This document shows positions 14,301-29,300 of a stretch of DNA of 64,000 bases, in pieces (within the stretch, counting starts at the first letter, position 1; each line of letters starts with the position of its first letter). Position numbers and translations under genes: made by a program. The notes beneath the pieces are model-generated. The model had not been told where the DNA came from and made no database searches. It saw only the letters and a program-made list of their open reading frames with translations. Source of the stretch: Callaeas wilsoni (lineage: Eukaryota; Chordata; Aves; Passeriformes; Callaeidae); contig VWPU01009715.1 in the NCBI GenBank assembly GCA_013398955.1, positions 1 through 64,000 of the forward strand. Reading direction: 5' to 3'.

Positions 14301-17300
14301 ACAGCAAAATTTAGGAAGCTCTTTCTTCAAGCTCTGTGCCACCAGGTCTCCCTCTGCAGATCTGGTGGAAGCAGGCTTGGTAAGATGCCCACTTTGACAC
14401 TGATGCTTTATCAAGTGCACTGCAGTGTGGGCTACCAGGTTCAGAGAGTTACTGATTTTAATATTCACAGAAAAGCCACAAAGCACAGGCCCTTTCTGTA
14501 CCCCCTGCAGCATCCCAATGTGATGTGCCACTTCTGCAGCAGCTGGAGCCGTCATCACTCCTTCCCTCAGATCACAGGTAGACCACACACATTATAAGCC
14601 AACACAACCCCACCACAAAGACTCAAACTCATCAACAGAAAGCAGCTTTCTTATCAGCTGTTTAATTTTTGGTTTGGGTTTCTTTGAGGGGCTTTTTTTG
14701 TTTGTTTTGGTTTTTGGGGGGGAAGGACAGGGTTATTTTTTATTCTCCCCCTCCTCACTTTTTCTGTTGTTGCCCTTGAAGCACAATGCTGAAAAAGTTA
14801 TTTTTTAATTGATCTTGCATGGATTTGCCTCCATGCTAAACAGAAAGAGTAACTCCAAAAAAAACGCCCAAACAAGCCAGCCAATTTTGATAAACAATGA
14901 CCTTAAACTAATAATCATATAATCTGTAATTCACAGTTACATAATCATTTGATTGACAGATGAATTAATCTGAAAGTTTTGTTTTTGTAACCTTGTTTTT
15001 GTAAAAAATAATTCACAACTTATTGGCCACATACAGAAACAGTACAACCCTCTCCACAGAGCACTCTCCCACAGTACAGGGACTCTCTCTGCCTCCACGC
15101 TGGCGTCACATCAGCTGATTCACTAAATGAACGCATCAGTAGAGTGGCTAAAGGGCATATTTTCCCCCAGACAGTGATTCATCAGCAGGGGCGCACAGCC
15201 AGTCCCGTGCCCCTTGCCTCAGGGGTTTAGTGCCCTCCCAACATCCCAACTGCTCGCACCAAGATCTGCTGCACTGCAGCACACCCCCAAATAGTAACAC
15301 TTGGTTATGTAACAGCTTTTAACATTCAAAATGCTGTACGAATGTAATTGCTTTAATCCTCATCACCCAGCTACAGTCAGTGTGTGGGGAGAAATCAGGA
15401 GAGGGATGTCTTGCACAAAATCGTAAGTGGTGCAGCACTGAGGGAACATTTGAAATAGAGAACTTTGGGCCACTACCTCAATGCCTTTCCTTCCAGCTGA
15501 CTGAAAATGGCCTTACACTGACTACAAACACAGAGCTGTGAGACTATGCACTTAGGAATAAAACACAGTCCTGGGCTGGAGCCAAAGTGCTCACCCTGGC
15601 AGGAAGGATGAAGTCCTGATGATTCAGTCTCTCTGAGCCCATAGAAGCCCCGGTGGCAACAGGATCCCACTCCTCGGTCCCCTTCAGCAGCCTCATCTTG
15701 CTCAACCTTGGGAGCGGCCTCTGACTTACACACATCCACGATTGAGTCACTGGGCTTTTTATAGAACGGGCTTTTGAAATACTCTCTGAAGAGCACTCTC
15801 ACGAGGGGATAAAGCTTCAATGCGAGGAGCAGAGAGCGCGTTACACGAATTAAACCCTGAGCACGAGCCTGAAGATGTGCTCCAAGCAGGGCAGCAGCAC
15901 CGCATCCACAGGGTTTTTATGTTATAGTCCTTCTCCAGGCTACGCCGCTCCATTAGCTCTGCCTGCTGCAGCAAATAGCAACATCCAGTCTCTAAAGCAT
16001 TATCTGCCTGTGCTTCAGGGATTTGCACAAGGAAGGGAGGGAAAACCTTGTTCCTGGGCTAATTGGCCCAGTGCTTTATCATGCAATGAGAGTTTGGAGA
16101 AGTCTGCTGGGAAACGGATGAAGTCCACAGCACAAACATCAAAGAGGAGGAGGAAGGGAAAGAAGGGATTAATGAGACAGACTACAGAAATAAATTTTAG
16201 AAGAAAACATTAAAAGCATGCACAGAAAAAAAGGCAGAGAAATGAAGAGAAACAAGTATTTAAATAAGTAAGAAACAAGTTTAGCGAAAGGAGAAGGCAC
16301 AAGATAAAATTAAATAGTGTTAAGACTGAAAAAGGCTCTTAACTATTCAAACACCTTGCATTACAATTTCTCATAAATCATGACATTTTACAGTCTTCTT
16401 ATTTATTTTATGCTGTAGCTTTTAGAATTCACCTTCACATGTCTATGCCATCTCATTAGCTAAAAATGTTTTCTGCTTTTAAAAGTCAGATAAATCCAAG
16501 ATGCTGGAGCTTTAAGAAAACCATAATCATGGAGGAAAAAAACCACAGACACCGTAAACTGTCAAAAACCCCACATTAATTAATTTTGCCTAAATATGTG
16601 AAATAGACCTAATGCAGTCCCATCTAATCTTAGAAAACCAAGATCCTCTCTCTGTCTCAGAACACAAAAGGAAGAGAACACGGACCCGGATCTATCAGCT
16701 GTGATGAGTGAAACATTAGCCCAGAAAGCTGAAGTTCCTTCTGTGGTGCTGAGACACAAGAGATTGATGCAGGGAGAGAAACAATCCCCAAAGTTGTTGG
16801 AGCTTGCAGAAGGCCTAGGCTAGCAATTCTATACTCTGGTAGGAAACAAATCAGAAACATGCACACCCCAACTCCCTGTTGAAGAGCAGCTGCCAAACCC
16901 TAAGCTTGTGGTGGTGTTTGTGTTACAGTCAGACAATTCAGAGAAAAGACCCCTTTCTGCACCTTTTTTTTTAATCAAGTATTCCTAATGTAGAACTCCA
17001 ACTTCAAGTTCCTCCTGTGTTGATGTGTGTTAGATTTCAGAGCACATATCATGCAAAAAAACCTCGATTACACTTCTACCAAACTAACCTGAAGAGGGCT
17101 GTTCCTACAGCAGCCTGTGGAACTGGCACCGCTGCAGCTGTCACAGTGCGTTACCCTCACAGCTGAAAAAAGGGTCAGATGGGCTTGCTGGAGCTCTTCT
17201 GATGAAAGCAGGATTGTAAATTCTCCATTTTAAACACCAAAAGTAGAAAACTAAGGTGACTTGACTTTACCCCTCACTTCAACTGCCACAGTAAAATGAA

Positions 17301-20300
17301 CCTCTTTTGTCCCTCATCACACCTGATTTTCCACATGTCATTCTGGGCAATCTCTGACTTTGATGTAAGATTTCTAAGAGGCAATTGATACCAGAGTAAT
17401 CTTTGTCCTTGTTCAGTACATTCAGTGCTGATTACAGCCAGCTTGAAATTTTAAAAAAAATTATGCTTAATATAATTTGATGAAAATTTTGGGGGTGAGG
17501 GAGAAAAGAGGTACAGACTTCTTAGCTTCATCTCTCGTCAAATAGGATGGAGTTTCTGTGCAAATCTAGAAAGCTTTCACCAAGGCACAGAGCTTTGCAA
17601 ACTTGGGCTCAAGCCTCTGCTCTGCCTGATTCAACATCACCTTGAATGATGTCATCCTGTGTTCATTCTGTCCAGGTACATGATCAGCAACTGGTTCTTT
17701 GGTCAAAATAATTATTTATGTAAAACAGAGCAACTCTCATAGAAAACACTGGTTTCCATTGAGATATGGGTCAAATCTTTACTTTAAATCAGATGGAGCA
17801 GAAACTTGGCTCTTCCATCTAACCATTAGTAGGAATACTCTCTGTAAGAGCTACCAACCATTATAAAACAGTAAAAAAATATTATGTAGATCTACATACA
17901 ACATACCAGAACACTCAAAACATGTATTTATTAGACAAAAAATTTCAAACCTAGCCAAAATCCCAGTTATGACATTATAGAGTTGAATAAGCCTGTGCTT
18001 TACAGTATTTAGGGGATGTTTTCCCATAAGTACTGCAACGAAGTCTCAACAAGTTCCACATAGTGCCAACAAAGAGCGATAGTCTTTGAGAAGGGAAAAA
18101 AGGCTCTGAGCAAGTTCTTAAAACCTAAGTCAGATTGAATTATTGCACTACAACCTAAAACCTGTAAGAATCCTGTAATTCTACATGCATGATTAAATAT
18201 GTTCAGTTGATTATAAAACATTGCCTCCACATGGAAATTTGATGCTAGATTCCTCTCTCACACAGTGTAAGCAGAGCTGCTGAATAAGGAAAAAGTGAAA
18301 ACTTATATGGACAGAACATGTCTGGCCACTGAACTGTGCAACTTCTTTCATTTAGAAGGTGTTGCTGGTCATCATTATAAATAACAGAGTAACCATAGGC
18401 ACATAGAGGACAAAAGAAAAACCGAAGCATTCAGCTGGTGCTGACAGCTATTTCTAGAGCCACGGTGAATAGATTCTGCACATACAGGACCATGGGAGGG
18501 TTTTCCTGACCTGGTGACTTCTTATTGCAACAAGAACAAGAGCCTGAGCCTCGGGACTGTGAACTTTTGAGTTGTGTTTGTGCTGTTGGTTAGAGAGCAG
18601 TCAGGGCCTGTGACTAGACAGGAGTGGGTGGGATGGCACGGGATCAGGGAGAAATAGTGTCTATTGTGCAGCAAACAGATGCTAACACTACTTGGCACAA
18701 ACAGGTATTTGTACTGGCAGCCACAGCAAATCCATTATGTCTGCAGTTACAACTAGGTGGTAGCAAGCAAGGCAGCTCTGCACAGATGCTAGAGGCATAA
18801 GGAGTGAAAATGCACGTATGGCTGCAGAGAGAGCTGAGATGCTACAGCAAATATTTTCATGAAGCACCAACAGCTTCATAATGCTTCCTGGCTTTCCTTG
18901 AGAAAAATCTTCAGATTTCTAGATATCTCATGCTTATTCTAGGACAAGAAGTGTAACTCTCTTAGCCTGCCTTTAACTTCATTAAATGGATAATTATAAA
19001 TATTTGCCTTTCCCTCAGTCGTAACAGATCAATCATCCTGAGTAATAAGTTATCCCAAAATATATGTATGGTAAAACTCAGATTTGCCTAAGTTTAGTAT
19101 TAAAATCATCAAACTCACAAGGATAAATGTAATGCTCCCAAATATGATGAGCAGGGTCACACTTATGCTTTATCTCATTAAAAAACTGATAAATGAAAAC
19201 ATAAAAAGGCAATAGTTTTTAAGCCAAAAAATTTAAGAGATTAATCTGTGTGCATGTACACCTATGTATATACATGGGAATCTGCTAGCAAATACAAAGC
19301 AAGTTTTCTGTTAGGGCTAGAAATATGATTCCAGATGCATAAATGGCAGAAAGACACCAAACTTCTGCTTCCCCAGTGTTTGGTCTTTCTAAAGCTGTAC
19401 TGCATATTAAGAATGACACAGCTCTGTCTTGAGCAGGGATACATTTACACTGGGTTGAGCAAGAGCAATTTTCTTACATTTTCAAATGCAGAGGTTTCCT
19501 TTGTGTTGTGTGTGACCCGTGCTGCCCGCTCTCAGTCAGCTGGTTATCCAACAGTGGTTTGTCCAAGCTGGAGCTCAGCAACTTCCCAACAAGCTTCTTC
19601 CTGTGCTGGTTTGTAGCTCACCAGGGCACAGGGAGAAAGGGTACCATGGAAGTTCCCAGGACACAGGCCCTGTCGGCTGTTACTGCAATTCAGAGCAAGC
19701 AGCCAAGAGCCCAACCTGCTCCCTTCTGAGCATCTGCCCCTACCAATTTGCTTTGAGCCGATATACAGAACTTTGTCCCCCACTGGCCATCACCTCCATC
19801 ATACAACCAGGACAAAAAATTTTTCTATATTTAAAAATTACTTATTGCTTATTGCATAAATTAGTATTCTACTATAGGAAAATACAATTTGTTTTACATT
19901 CTCTCCCTATAAATATATATAATTTTTTAAGACTCTCTGAAGTATAAATGCATATATTTCCTTGAAAAAAAATCTTTGAGCATTAGGACAGCAAAGATTA
20001 ACATACAGACCACAGGCTCATGCTTTTGTTTTGAAATGCCAATTAATCTGTAGTTTATTGTATTTCAACCTTCAGAAGGTCACAGGATTTAACTCTTAAA
20101 CCCTTGCCAATGTCAGTTGGCTCATAACAAACATTCATATTTGTTTTATGACCCAGACCAGCTGGTGAGTTTTATATACAATAAGAATGAGAAATTTGAC
20201 AAAAACAAATGATTCATCTTCATAATCTGAGTATAGGCTGAAACCTTCAGTAGAATCTTAAAGCCATTTAAGATGGTTTTACCACTCACTTAGGGCAGGG

Positions 20301-23300
20301 ATATAACTGATTCATGCTGCCTGGGTGCTGCAGGGCCTTTTGTACCTCCAAAGATTCCCCTGCACTGGCCATAAAATCACCTAAGTACCCAGATCGTTGT
20401 CCTCTTATTTCAGTAAATAACATCCCAACTCACTTCTCCAAACATAAAACATTTCCCGTGCCAACAGCAGCTGCCATGAAAGGCTGAAGAACTTTAAAAG
20501 CCGAGCAACATTCCAGGGAAGAGAAGTGACTTTGCTGTGACAAAATGTACATCCACTGTGAGAGGGTTATGTAGTATCCTGCAGTTCAGAATAACTGGCT
20601 TTCAAGCTCTGTAAGTCAAATTCACTGACAGCATCAGCATCGATCCAAAACAAAAGACGATGAATTGAAATGGTAGAGAAGGAATAATCTCACACTTTTT
20701 TGCAATACAGCCTATACACGGTAAGGATTTTGCTTAAAGATTTGTTCCTTCCTGCACCTTCTGTGACATTCTGAATTACAGCACAATAGAAAAATCAATT
20801 AAAATGACTACTGAATAGTTCTTTATCTGCCTCCAAATCATCCTCCTCCAGAAGAGATAATATTTCTACAGTGCATTATACATGAATTAGCCCTGCTGTT
20901 CTAAATAGATTAGATCCTTTAGCCTGCAGCTTCAGAAGAAGGGTAAGCAAGCAAACCATGGGTTTTATATAAGCACAAAATAAGTTACAAATATGTAGTA
21001 TTACTCTAAAATCTGATCTTTACGATTTCTTTTTTTCCCCCCCTGTGATTTCTGATCTTTATTACAAATGACATGAACCAATACTTCTTTTCTGTTGGTC
21101 ACCCTCCTCCACATACAAGCAGAGGCACAGACTGCTTATCACTCAGCTCTGTCATCCTGCAGTCCAAACCTCTCACTGGAAGGACAGTAGTGTACGTGGA
21201 CAAATACATAACAATACATCAAAGTTTTAAAGCACAGGGAAATTATTGCACACTTGAGTTTCTGGGAAGCTGAGATACAGTTTCATAGTTCATGGTTGTC
21301 TTGTACTTCTCACTTGACCACAGACTGCTCTGATAATTGGGCTCCTGGTGTGCTGAAACCACCACTTAGCCTTGAAGATCAAAGCTGATTGCTTTCCTGT
21401 TTGCTCCATCTCATATATCTCTTCTCTTATTCTTTGACTGCAAGTGCTCTGATATCTTTTAATCCATTTTTTATACTGTGTTTGCCATAATAGGACTTTA
21501 GCCCATAACTAATGCTGAAGAAGCTCAGATTAATAAATGAGAAACAACTCATGAGCTTTCAGAATACTTGAATCCCAACCAAAACTTTGAGACTTACACG
21601 CTTTCTTCATTCTTACCATGTACTCAGTGAGATTTGAGCAACCTCAGCAGACTTACCTAAAACTATACTTTTCTTTGAAATAATACGGTGAAGAATGTGA
21701 AAACATTAGCCAAAGTATCTTGATCAACGACAATAGTAAACAAAATATGAAAGGTACTTCTACCTTGGGATAAAGCAGCACATCCACATGCAGCAAATGA
21801 TATAAAAACCCTCTTCAGATTTGGCTGAGAAGACTTTACTTAGGGCTTTGCCTCTCACATAGCCCTCAGAAACTTGTCAGACATAGCATACACTGTATTA
21901 ATGCCTTTACTATACAGACCCTTTCTACACTGATACAGGGGAATTCATACTGAATATGGCAATTTGTGGTAAGAGTTTCACAAGGCTGACAGAAAAAATC
22001 CTGAAAGAAATATGCTCAGTTTAACTTCTGGCTTTGTCTCTAAAACACAGCATGACAACATTTTATACTCACTTTCCAGACCCAAACATTAAAAGACTTT
22101 TCATTTTAATGATCACTTTTTTATACATCAGTATTGTCTCATTTTAATTCTTAGAAAAAAGAAAATACCTTCAAAGTCCCCATCTCTGGCTTTCGCTGCA
22201 AGTTCTGAGGATGATATACTTTCTTGACATAAAGCACAGTCTTCCAATGCTGCATTCCTTAAACCATGATTAACTGTAAAACAAATCAAAAAGTACTTAC
22301 ATTTTTCCAATATTCACTTAAAAGATTCAAGTTAGAACTTCTGGGATTACACTACAGTAGCACCTTCTTAGACTTCTTCCTTTTTCTTTACCCTGACACA
22401 AACAGTGATTTACAAGTCTCCTATTCTTCTTTGGGATGACAACAGAAATTAAAGACGCTATTATTACAGGACATGCAGTCTTCTTACTTCTGCTAGTTTA
22501 TCTGCATCTACATTTTATTTCCGAATTCTTAACTTGGATCATTTAAAATAAGTAGATTTTTAGAACAATGAGAGATTCTCAAGGTGAATCACACACATCA
22601 AATCCCATATATCAAAGAGAAATTTCACCCCAAAACTCTCTTTTTTTCACTCATTTTGTTTATGCTTACTTTTGTCAATACCGTATTTTTTAATGTAGGA
22701 GTTCATCCATGAGAAATTATATCCATCCAAGTACTATTGATTAATATATATTTCCCAGTGATAATTCTTTACAGCTCCAGTTTCTTTATTACTCTTACTT
22801 GAAGGTTCAGGAGCTCTTGTTTCTCTCTCTAGCAATTCTGTCTAACCCCATTTATTTATTTATTTTTTTAACAATAAAAAACCCAGTCTGTTTTCACATC
22901 ATGACAGGCTGCCACCATAAAACTGTTGTGGAAGTTTCAACCAAAAGTAACAGAAGACTGTAATGCATGTTGTGCATTATCCCACTGCAGAATTGGGACT
23001 GGAGTGTAGGTTTTTTCTGCTAACTTGATCCAACTTTTAACTAAGTGTTTCACATAAAAACCTCAATGTTTTTAAATGAAACTGGGAGAAAGAAAAAAGT
23101 TTTTAATCTGGAGGAAAGGAAGGAGGAAAAAAAAAATAGAGCTCTGAGCACTTTCAGATGCTGGTAGTTCTAATCTTAAAGGACAAAGGTAATTGCAGCC
23201 TTGCTGGGATGACATGGTTATTCTTAGATAAGTTACCAGACTTGCCACTTAGAAAAGGAATAATAAAAATGGTCACAGAGGAAAAAAACATCTTTTGTTG

Positions 23301-26300
23301 ATCTAGTTCTGGTTCCACTACTTTAATTATCGAGAATTCAAATGTGGTATTTTTCTATTTTGAAGTCAAATTCTTCCATTTCTTCAAGACAGGACAGATT
23401 TCAGCATCCTACTGAGCATTCCCATCTTATAGTCTGCTCTTTGATAACTTAAAATGTACCCAGTGTGAAACAAATCTGGGGGAAAAAAATAAATCTACAA
23501 AGTCCAAACCCTGCATAAATTATGGGCTATAAACTATATGGGCTACAAACACTGTGCTGCTGTTAAACACAGAAATATGGAAACAGCAGATGAACTCTGA
23601 AGACTTTAACTCTTTAACATCTGCCTTAAGACAAACTCCTGTGCTCCTATACTGGCAGTAACTTCAACCTGTTTACAGTCTGTTTCCACGACTTCTTTTA
23701 AACTTAGGTCAAATCACTGTACAGTGAGTCCTGTCAAAAAGATACCAATATGTTAAGGGAATTCTTGACAAATAGTTCATAGATTCCCACTGGGCTACCA
23801 GCAGAAAATTGCTATAGAAAACAAATATTTAGATCTCTTTTACCTTTCTTCTGCTTTTCCTTGTCTTCTGTTTCAGGTTTGGTTGCCATAACTTCAAACA
23901 AGGTCTTCAAGATACTTCTCAGATCACTAGCATAGTTTGTCTGCAGCTGGTCAGCAACACCTTAGAGTTTGAGAAAATGGGGAAATAATTTCTAGACTAT
24001 TACACCATCCTTAAAAAAAGTACTTAAATCTGCCTCTTACTACTAGCAATGGCCTCACTTATTTTTAGGGGATTGCTTGCTCATGTTAGCAATAAAAACT
24101 GAACATCTGCTTAAACAAATTCTCCATAATGGCCAAGTTACATTCTGGTTTTTATGCTACCTGCAAGTCAATACATATCTTCCTTATCCTTTGGCAGGAA
24201 ATACTGAGGAATTCATTTTGCATGAAAACAGAACTGCTAAGTCAAATTTCAGTCCTTGAACAAAACAGGGCATCACAAGGAAAAAAAATCAAACCTGATA
24301 CAAGCCCAAAGTCTTCAACGCTACAGTTCCAAGATGTCAGCACCTCTGGCATATCTGATTCTGTAAGTTCCAAACAGGTAACAGGTCCTTCTACACCAGA
24401 CTGCAACTTAGGCCCCAAAAACAGAGTCTTCCTGAAACTTCATCTCTAGTCCTTTGTACCACAACTTGATGGGCAAAACCCCAAAAAACCCCACCAAAAT
24501 GTATTTATACATTCAGTGATTCTCATACCTGAGATACAGACAAAAAGGCGGTGAATAAGATCATTGCTGCCATGAAATCTAGATCTGATCTTCTCTCGTG
24601 TGGCAATTTTGGCAGCCTGCAAAGCGAGCTGGATTTCTTCCTGATCGATGTCATCAGATGAACAAGAACTTGTCATTAAACTGCTGTCAGAGAAAAAAAT
24701 ATTGTAAAGGAAAGTAATGTAAATTTTCACTCAGTTGTTCAGGATGTTCAGCAAATCCTAAAGGATTTATGACTCAGGCAAGACTCTATAGTACCAGAAC
24801 TAATTGCTGTAAATTCTTGTTGAAGTTAATCAGCACGCAACCAATCACCATCATGTTTGATTTTCACTCTGTGACAGCTGCAAAAAAACTTTAAGCAGAA
24901 GATCACTTGTCTGTATTTTACTGCATTCTTCCTTAGCTGTTACAAAGTGCTGCACCATTTTTCACATTAACTTATTCTAAAAGCTCAGTCCTAAGACCAT
25001 AACTCCACGAAAAATCCTGATGGGGAATATCAACCTAAAAATGTGAATGTCAGTTCCGAAGTCAACTTAGAAATTTACGAATGTGAAAACTATTTGGAAA
25101 AAAAAAAAGAAATTCTGAATTATGTTACCTTAATATAGCAAGAAGAGAATCTAAATATAACTTCACCCAAAAAAAACCTGAAAGAGCAGCAATAAAATAT
25201 GATTTACACAGTAGAGGTAGGTTAATTCCCTTATAAATGTAACAGTAGAAATTGCTGAAATGTCAAACTATTGTAAAGAATGGCTCATCAACTCTAAAGA
25301 GATTTAAATGTGCCATCAAATGTCTATTCAAAATCTAAATTTTCTGTTAAAAACCAGATGCCAGACATTTCCACACCTTCACCACCACCACCCTTAGCAC
25401 TTTTCTCCTACAGAGAAGAAGCGTGAAACAACCTGAGACAGCAGGGAAGCCTTGGGGTGAATCTTCAAATACTAGGAATTATCTTAAGTATTTGTAAATC
25501 AAGATGTTTAAAACAGGAAGTACTTAGGGGCACTTTGCCTCTAAAAACCCTTAAATAGGACTAGACCATAGGATGTAATTACATTTAAGTCCTAAGGATT
25601 CACTGTGCTGACCAAAGGAGACAGGAGCCTTCTTCATCTACTACATTTAAGTCAGAGTGAACACTAAACCATTTTTCTCCACATATTGGAAATAACTTAA
25701 TATTGCCAATTATTACAAAAAACTAGACTATTTCACTTAAAACCATACTTTTGCTGTCCCAAACGCCAGTCCTCTTCACTTTGCAGATAATTATCATGTT
25801 TAAAAGAGTAACTAACTGCATAAGTTGCATGTATAACAAAAGAAGTAATTTCTAATGTATTTTGAGTTCAATCTGCTTTTATCAGGTGCAGAAACATTCA
25901 CCATCTTGCAGTATGCATGAACAGTTATTTTGGGATAAGATACATAGGTAACATAATTATTTATTACAAAATTTTATAGGATATAGTTTTCAAATTCTAC
26001 TTATAGGCTCCACAGGTAATCCTTTGAAATATAAAAGAGAAATATAATTAGGTCCTGCAATCTTAAAAGCCCTAGGAAAAACAGACTGAAAATAAATAAG
26101 TACTGGAGATTAGTTACTGATAGGAGTATCAATGGAAGATGTCTAGCATGAGTACCTTAACTGGCCCCCCAGTCTTTCAAGCACAGAGTAAAGAGGAGGC
26201 TTGCAGGAGACTCATTTTGTTCACATCATCTATTGCTACTAACAAAAGAAAATTCTTGCAAAGAGATGTTATTTCTATGTTTACAGTTCTAGCAGCACCA

Positions 26301-29300
26301 TGCCTGACTGGGCTTATCAAAGACACTGAGAACGAAGTGAGAATTCTCTTTCAATTTTCCTTTGTGTTTCCGTAGGGGATAAAGTAGATATTATAACAGC
26401 AAGCCTGTCGGCGTGGAAAGGCCTGTGTTCAAGACAATGAAAAGGTCATGTACTTTATGTGGCTCATGAAGGAATAAACTGAAAGGCAGCAAGAGCCAGG
26501 AAGCGATTCCTGACTGGCAAGGGTGTGCAGTCAGAGGACTGCCTGTTCACACAAACCCTCTCACATACAGATAAAGGACTTTGCCTTGCAACACAACCAA
26601 ATAGGCTCTACTTTTTGTTTTATATAAGAATTTTCTTAGTGATATACACATATGCACCATAAATTGCTCTCCAAGGGAAGCATGGACCTCCTGACAGAGC
26701 CAAATGCAGTCTGCATAATTATACAACCCCACTACAAAGGTCTCTTCGAAACTCCCAATACACAGAAAACTTAGGGCAGGCGAAAGCAGGGCCGCTGAAT
26801 CAAGGATGACTTTTCCCTCCAAATCACAGCTGAAGAAATATTTCAAAGTAAGGCGTTAAGTGGGCAGAGAGCTGTGAAGAGTACTTGTCAAGAATATAAG
26901 CTACTTGGTCCTCTGCCGTTTTGCAGAAAGGAAGAAAGGCTCATTCCACAATTCTGACCAATTTTAATAATAATGTTTGCCTTTCTGAGCCTCCTCCAGC
27001 TGGGAGGAATGCAGTTTTACCTACTTCATTCAGGGAATGTGGTTTGACCTACTTCTGTTGCAGACTATTCTGGTAGATTTTGTGGTGTGTCATTACGACT
27101 GGCCATGTCACCACAAGACTGGCTGGGACTGTTTTGTCCTCAAAATCCTCAGCACAGAGCACATGCCAATTGCTCCAGCACTGTGGGATGGAAGGTCAGC
27201 ATGTCTGCACACTCCCATTTATGACATACTTTCATATGCACACTCACATGTAAACTACAGTATCCACATACAGGAGGTTCAGAAAAGAGGATATTTTGTC
27301 CTTGGGATTGCTTGCGCTACTACAAAGCAAAAAAGTGAATGCTCCAGAGAAATTTAAAACTGGACCTGAGAATTGCTACAGAGTCAGAAACAGTTACTCT
27401 GCTTTTACCAACACATCCAAGTCCAACTTAGACAAAAATGACTCTCAAAGAACAACTAACGATCATCTGTTCTTTACTTTAAAATATATCTTGCTGTTAA
27501 AGAATGTAGCCAAAAATCTAATATTGTATAGACAGTCAGAAATACTGTAAGAACAGAAACACTGCAATTGTTTTAGATAAACAGCAAAAGAGCCAGCATT
27601 TTTTTATAACAGGGTATCCCAAACAGCAATGATTGCATCCATGCAAATAGATTCTCATTATTTTTTAAATCGATATTAGGAAAACACACCTGAAACATGA
27701 TCTACAGGGTTCAGCTTACTTTGTTTTGGTTTTTTTTTCTATAAGGAATACCTTTCCTACTTGGTTTATCTAACATGGGTAATTTGGATCAACATTCTCA
27801 GCCAATACCAGACATTTAGGAAGCCTTTCATTGACGTCAGGCTACGCTTGGATCTGGAATGTTTCACAGCCACTATCTGCAGAATCATGTCTCACTGCAC
27901 AGAACAAACAGTCATACTACTGCTAGAGACAAGTCCTCATTTTCTCAACTTCTTGGTTGAAAGGAACCCTGAATAACCCAATGAATTAAGTTACAAAGAG
28001 GTAACACCAAAATATACATGGAACTCCCTTTGTGAAATGTTTATCATATACATCATACTTATCATGCATTAATTTTTCAGACTGTAAAAACATTGCAAAG
28101 CTAACACATCTGAAAGTGAATATAAAGAAATAAGATGTTATGTCAAAAGTTGATTCCAAACAGTAAACCTGTTTATAGTTTATAAAGGAACAGATACTCT
28201 GTTGCAGATAAAATGAATTAGTTTTCTGCTTAACTTGGCTGCAGCCACCCATTTTAAAACTGCACTTCATTTATTACATTAGAAGAGTAGTAAGACTCAA
28301 CACTTTCAAGGTGTGTCTCTAGAGTGGTTGCCTGGTCTCAAGGCTTTACTGTGAAATTTAGCCAAATATGTACAAGCAAACAAAAGTCAATGATGTAATT
28401 GTGCATAGGATCATCTTTCACCTGTGAAAACAATCTGCTTTACAGCTTTTTTGTTCCAAAGGATACTTCTGAGCCAGTTCAAGTAGCAGTACTCATACAT
28501 AATGGAAAACAGGACTGTGGAACAAGAAGGTTATGACTGACATTTTCAGAAGTGGACAGACATTTTAGGTAACCATCTGTGATTCTGCAGGCTTTGGGCT
28601 CTGTTTGTTGGTCATTGACACTCATCCAAAACCAGTGAAAGCAGCAAAGTCTCAAATCAAATAACCAAAGTCAACTGATTCAAAGTTGATCTCAATTTAA
28701 ATATTTTACATTTGTGCTTGAAACATAGTCAACAGCTTTAGAAATCTGTGTCCACTCACAGATGTCTCCTTTCAAATTTGTCTAGAAATGTTTGGTTCTT
28801 TAAACCTGAAATCTGCTCTGAACAAATGCAGAATGTATGAGATTCTCTGAAAGAATTTCTCATTATTCACAAACAAACCCTCAGAGTATCTTAAAAATGC
28901 ATTAAATATACAGCAGTGACAGACAAAAAGAATTTAAAAGTTCTATGTTTCAAATACAATGAATACAAAAAATCAACTAAATTTTCATGTTTTCAAACTA
29001 ATCACAAAAAAGTTTTTTAAAAACATGGTTTGGTTTTGTTTCTTTGTCTTTTAAAAATCTTAAAACAAAAGCAAAAGGGAGTCACTTCTTGCAATGAAGA
29101 AAGCCCAACAGACCCATTCTACTCCATATCACAGAATCAAAGCATGGTTAGGACTGGAAGAGAGCTTGACAATTATCCAGCTCCAACAGAAATACATTGG
29201 TACGATTATGTCACCAAATTTAAAAGGAAATTAAGACCACCCTTTAAGTCTCCGATTTCAGGCAAGGTCTTCAATGACAACCGATTTTCAGGAAAAGATC

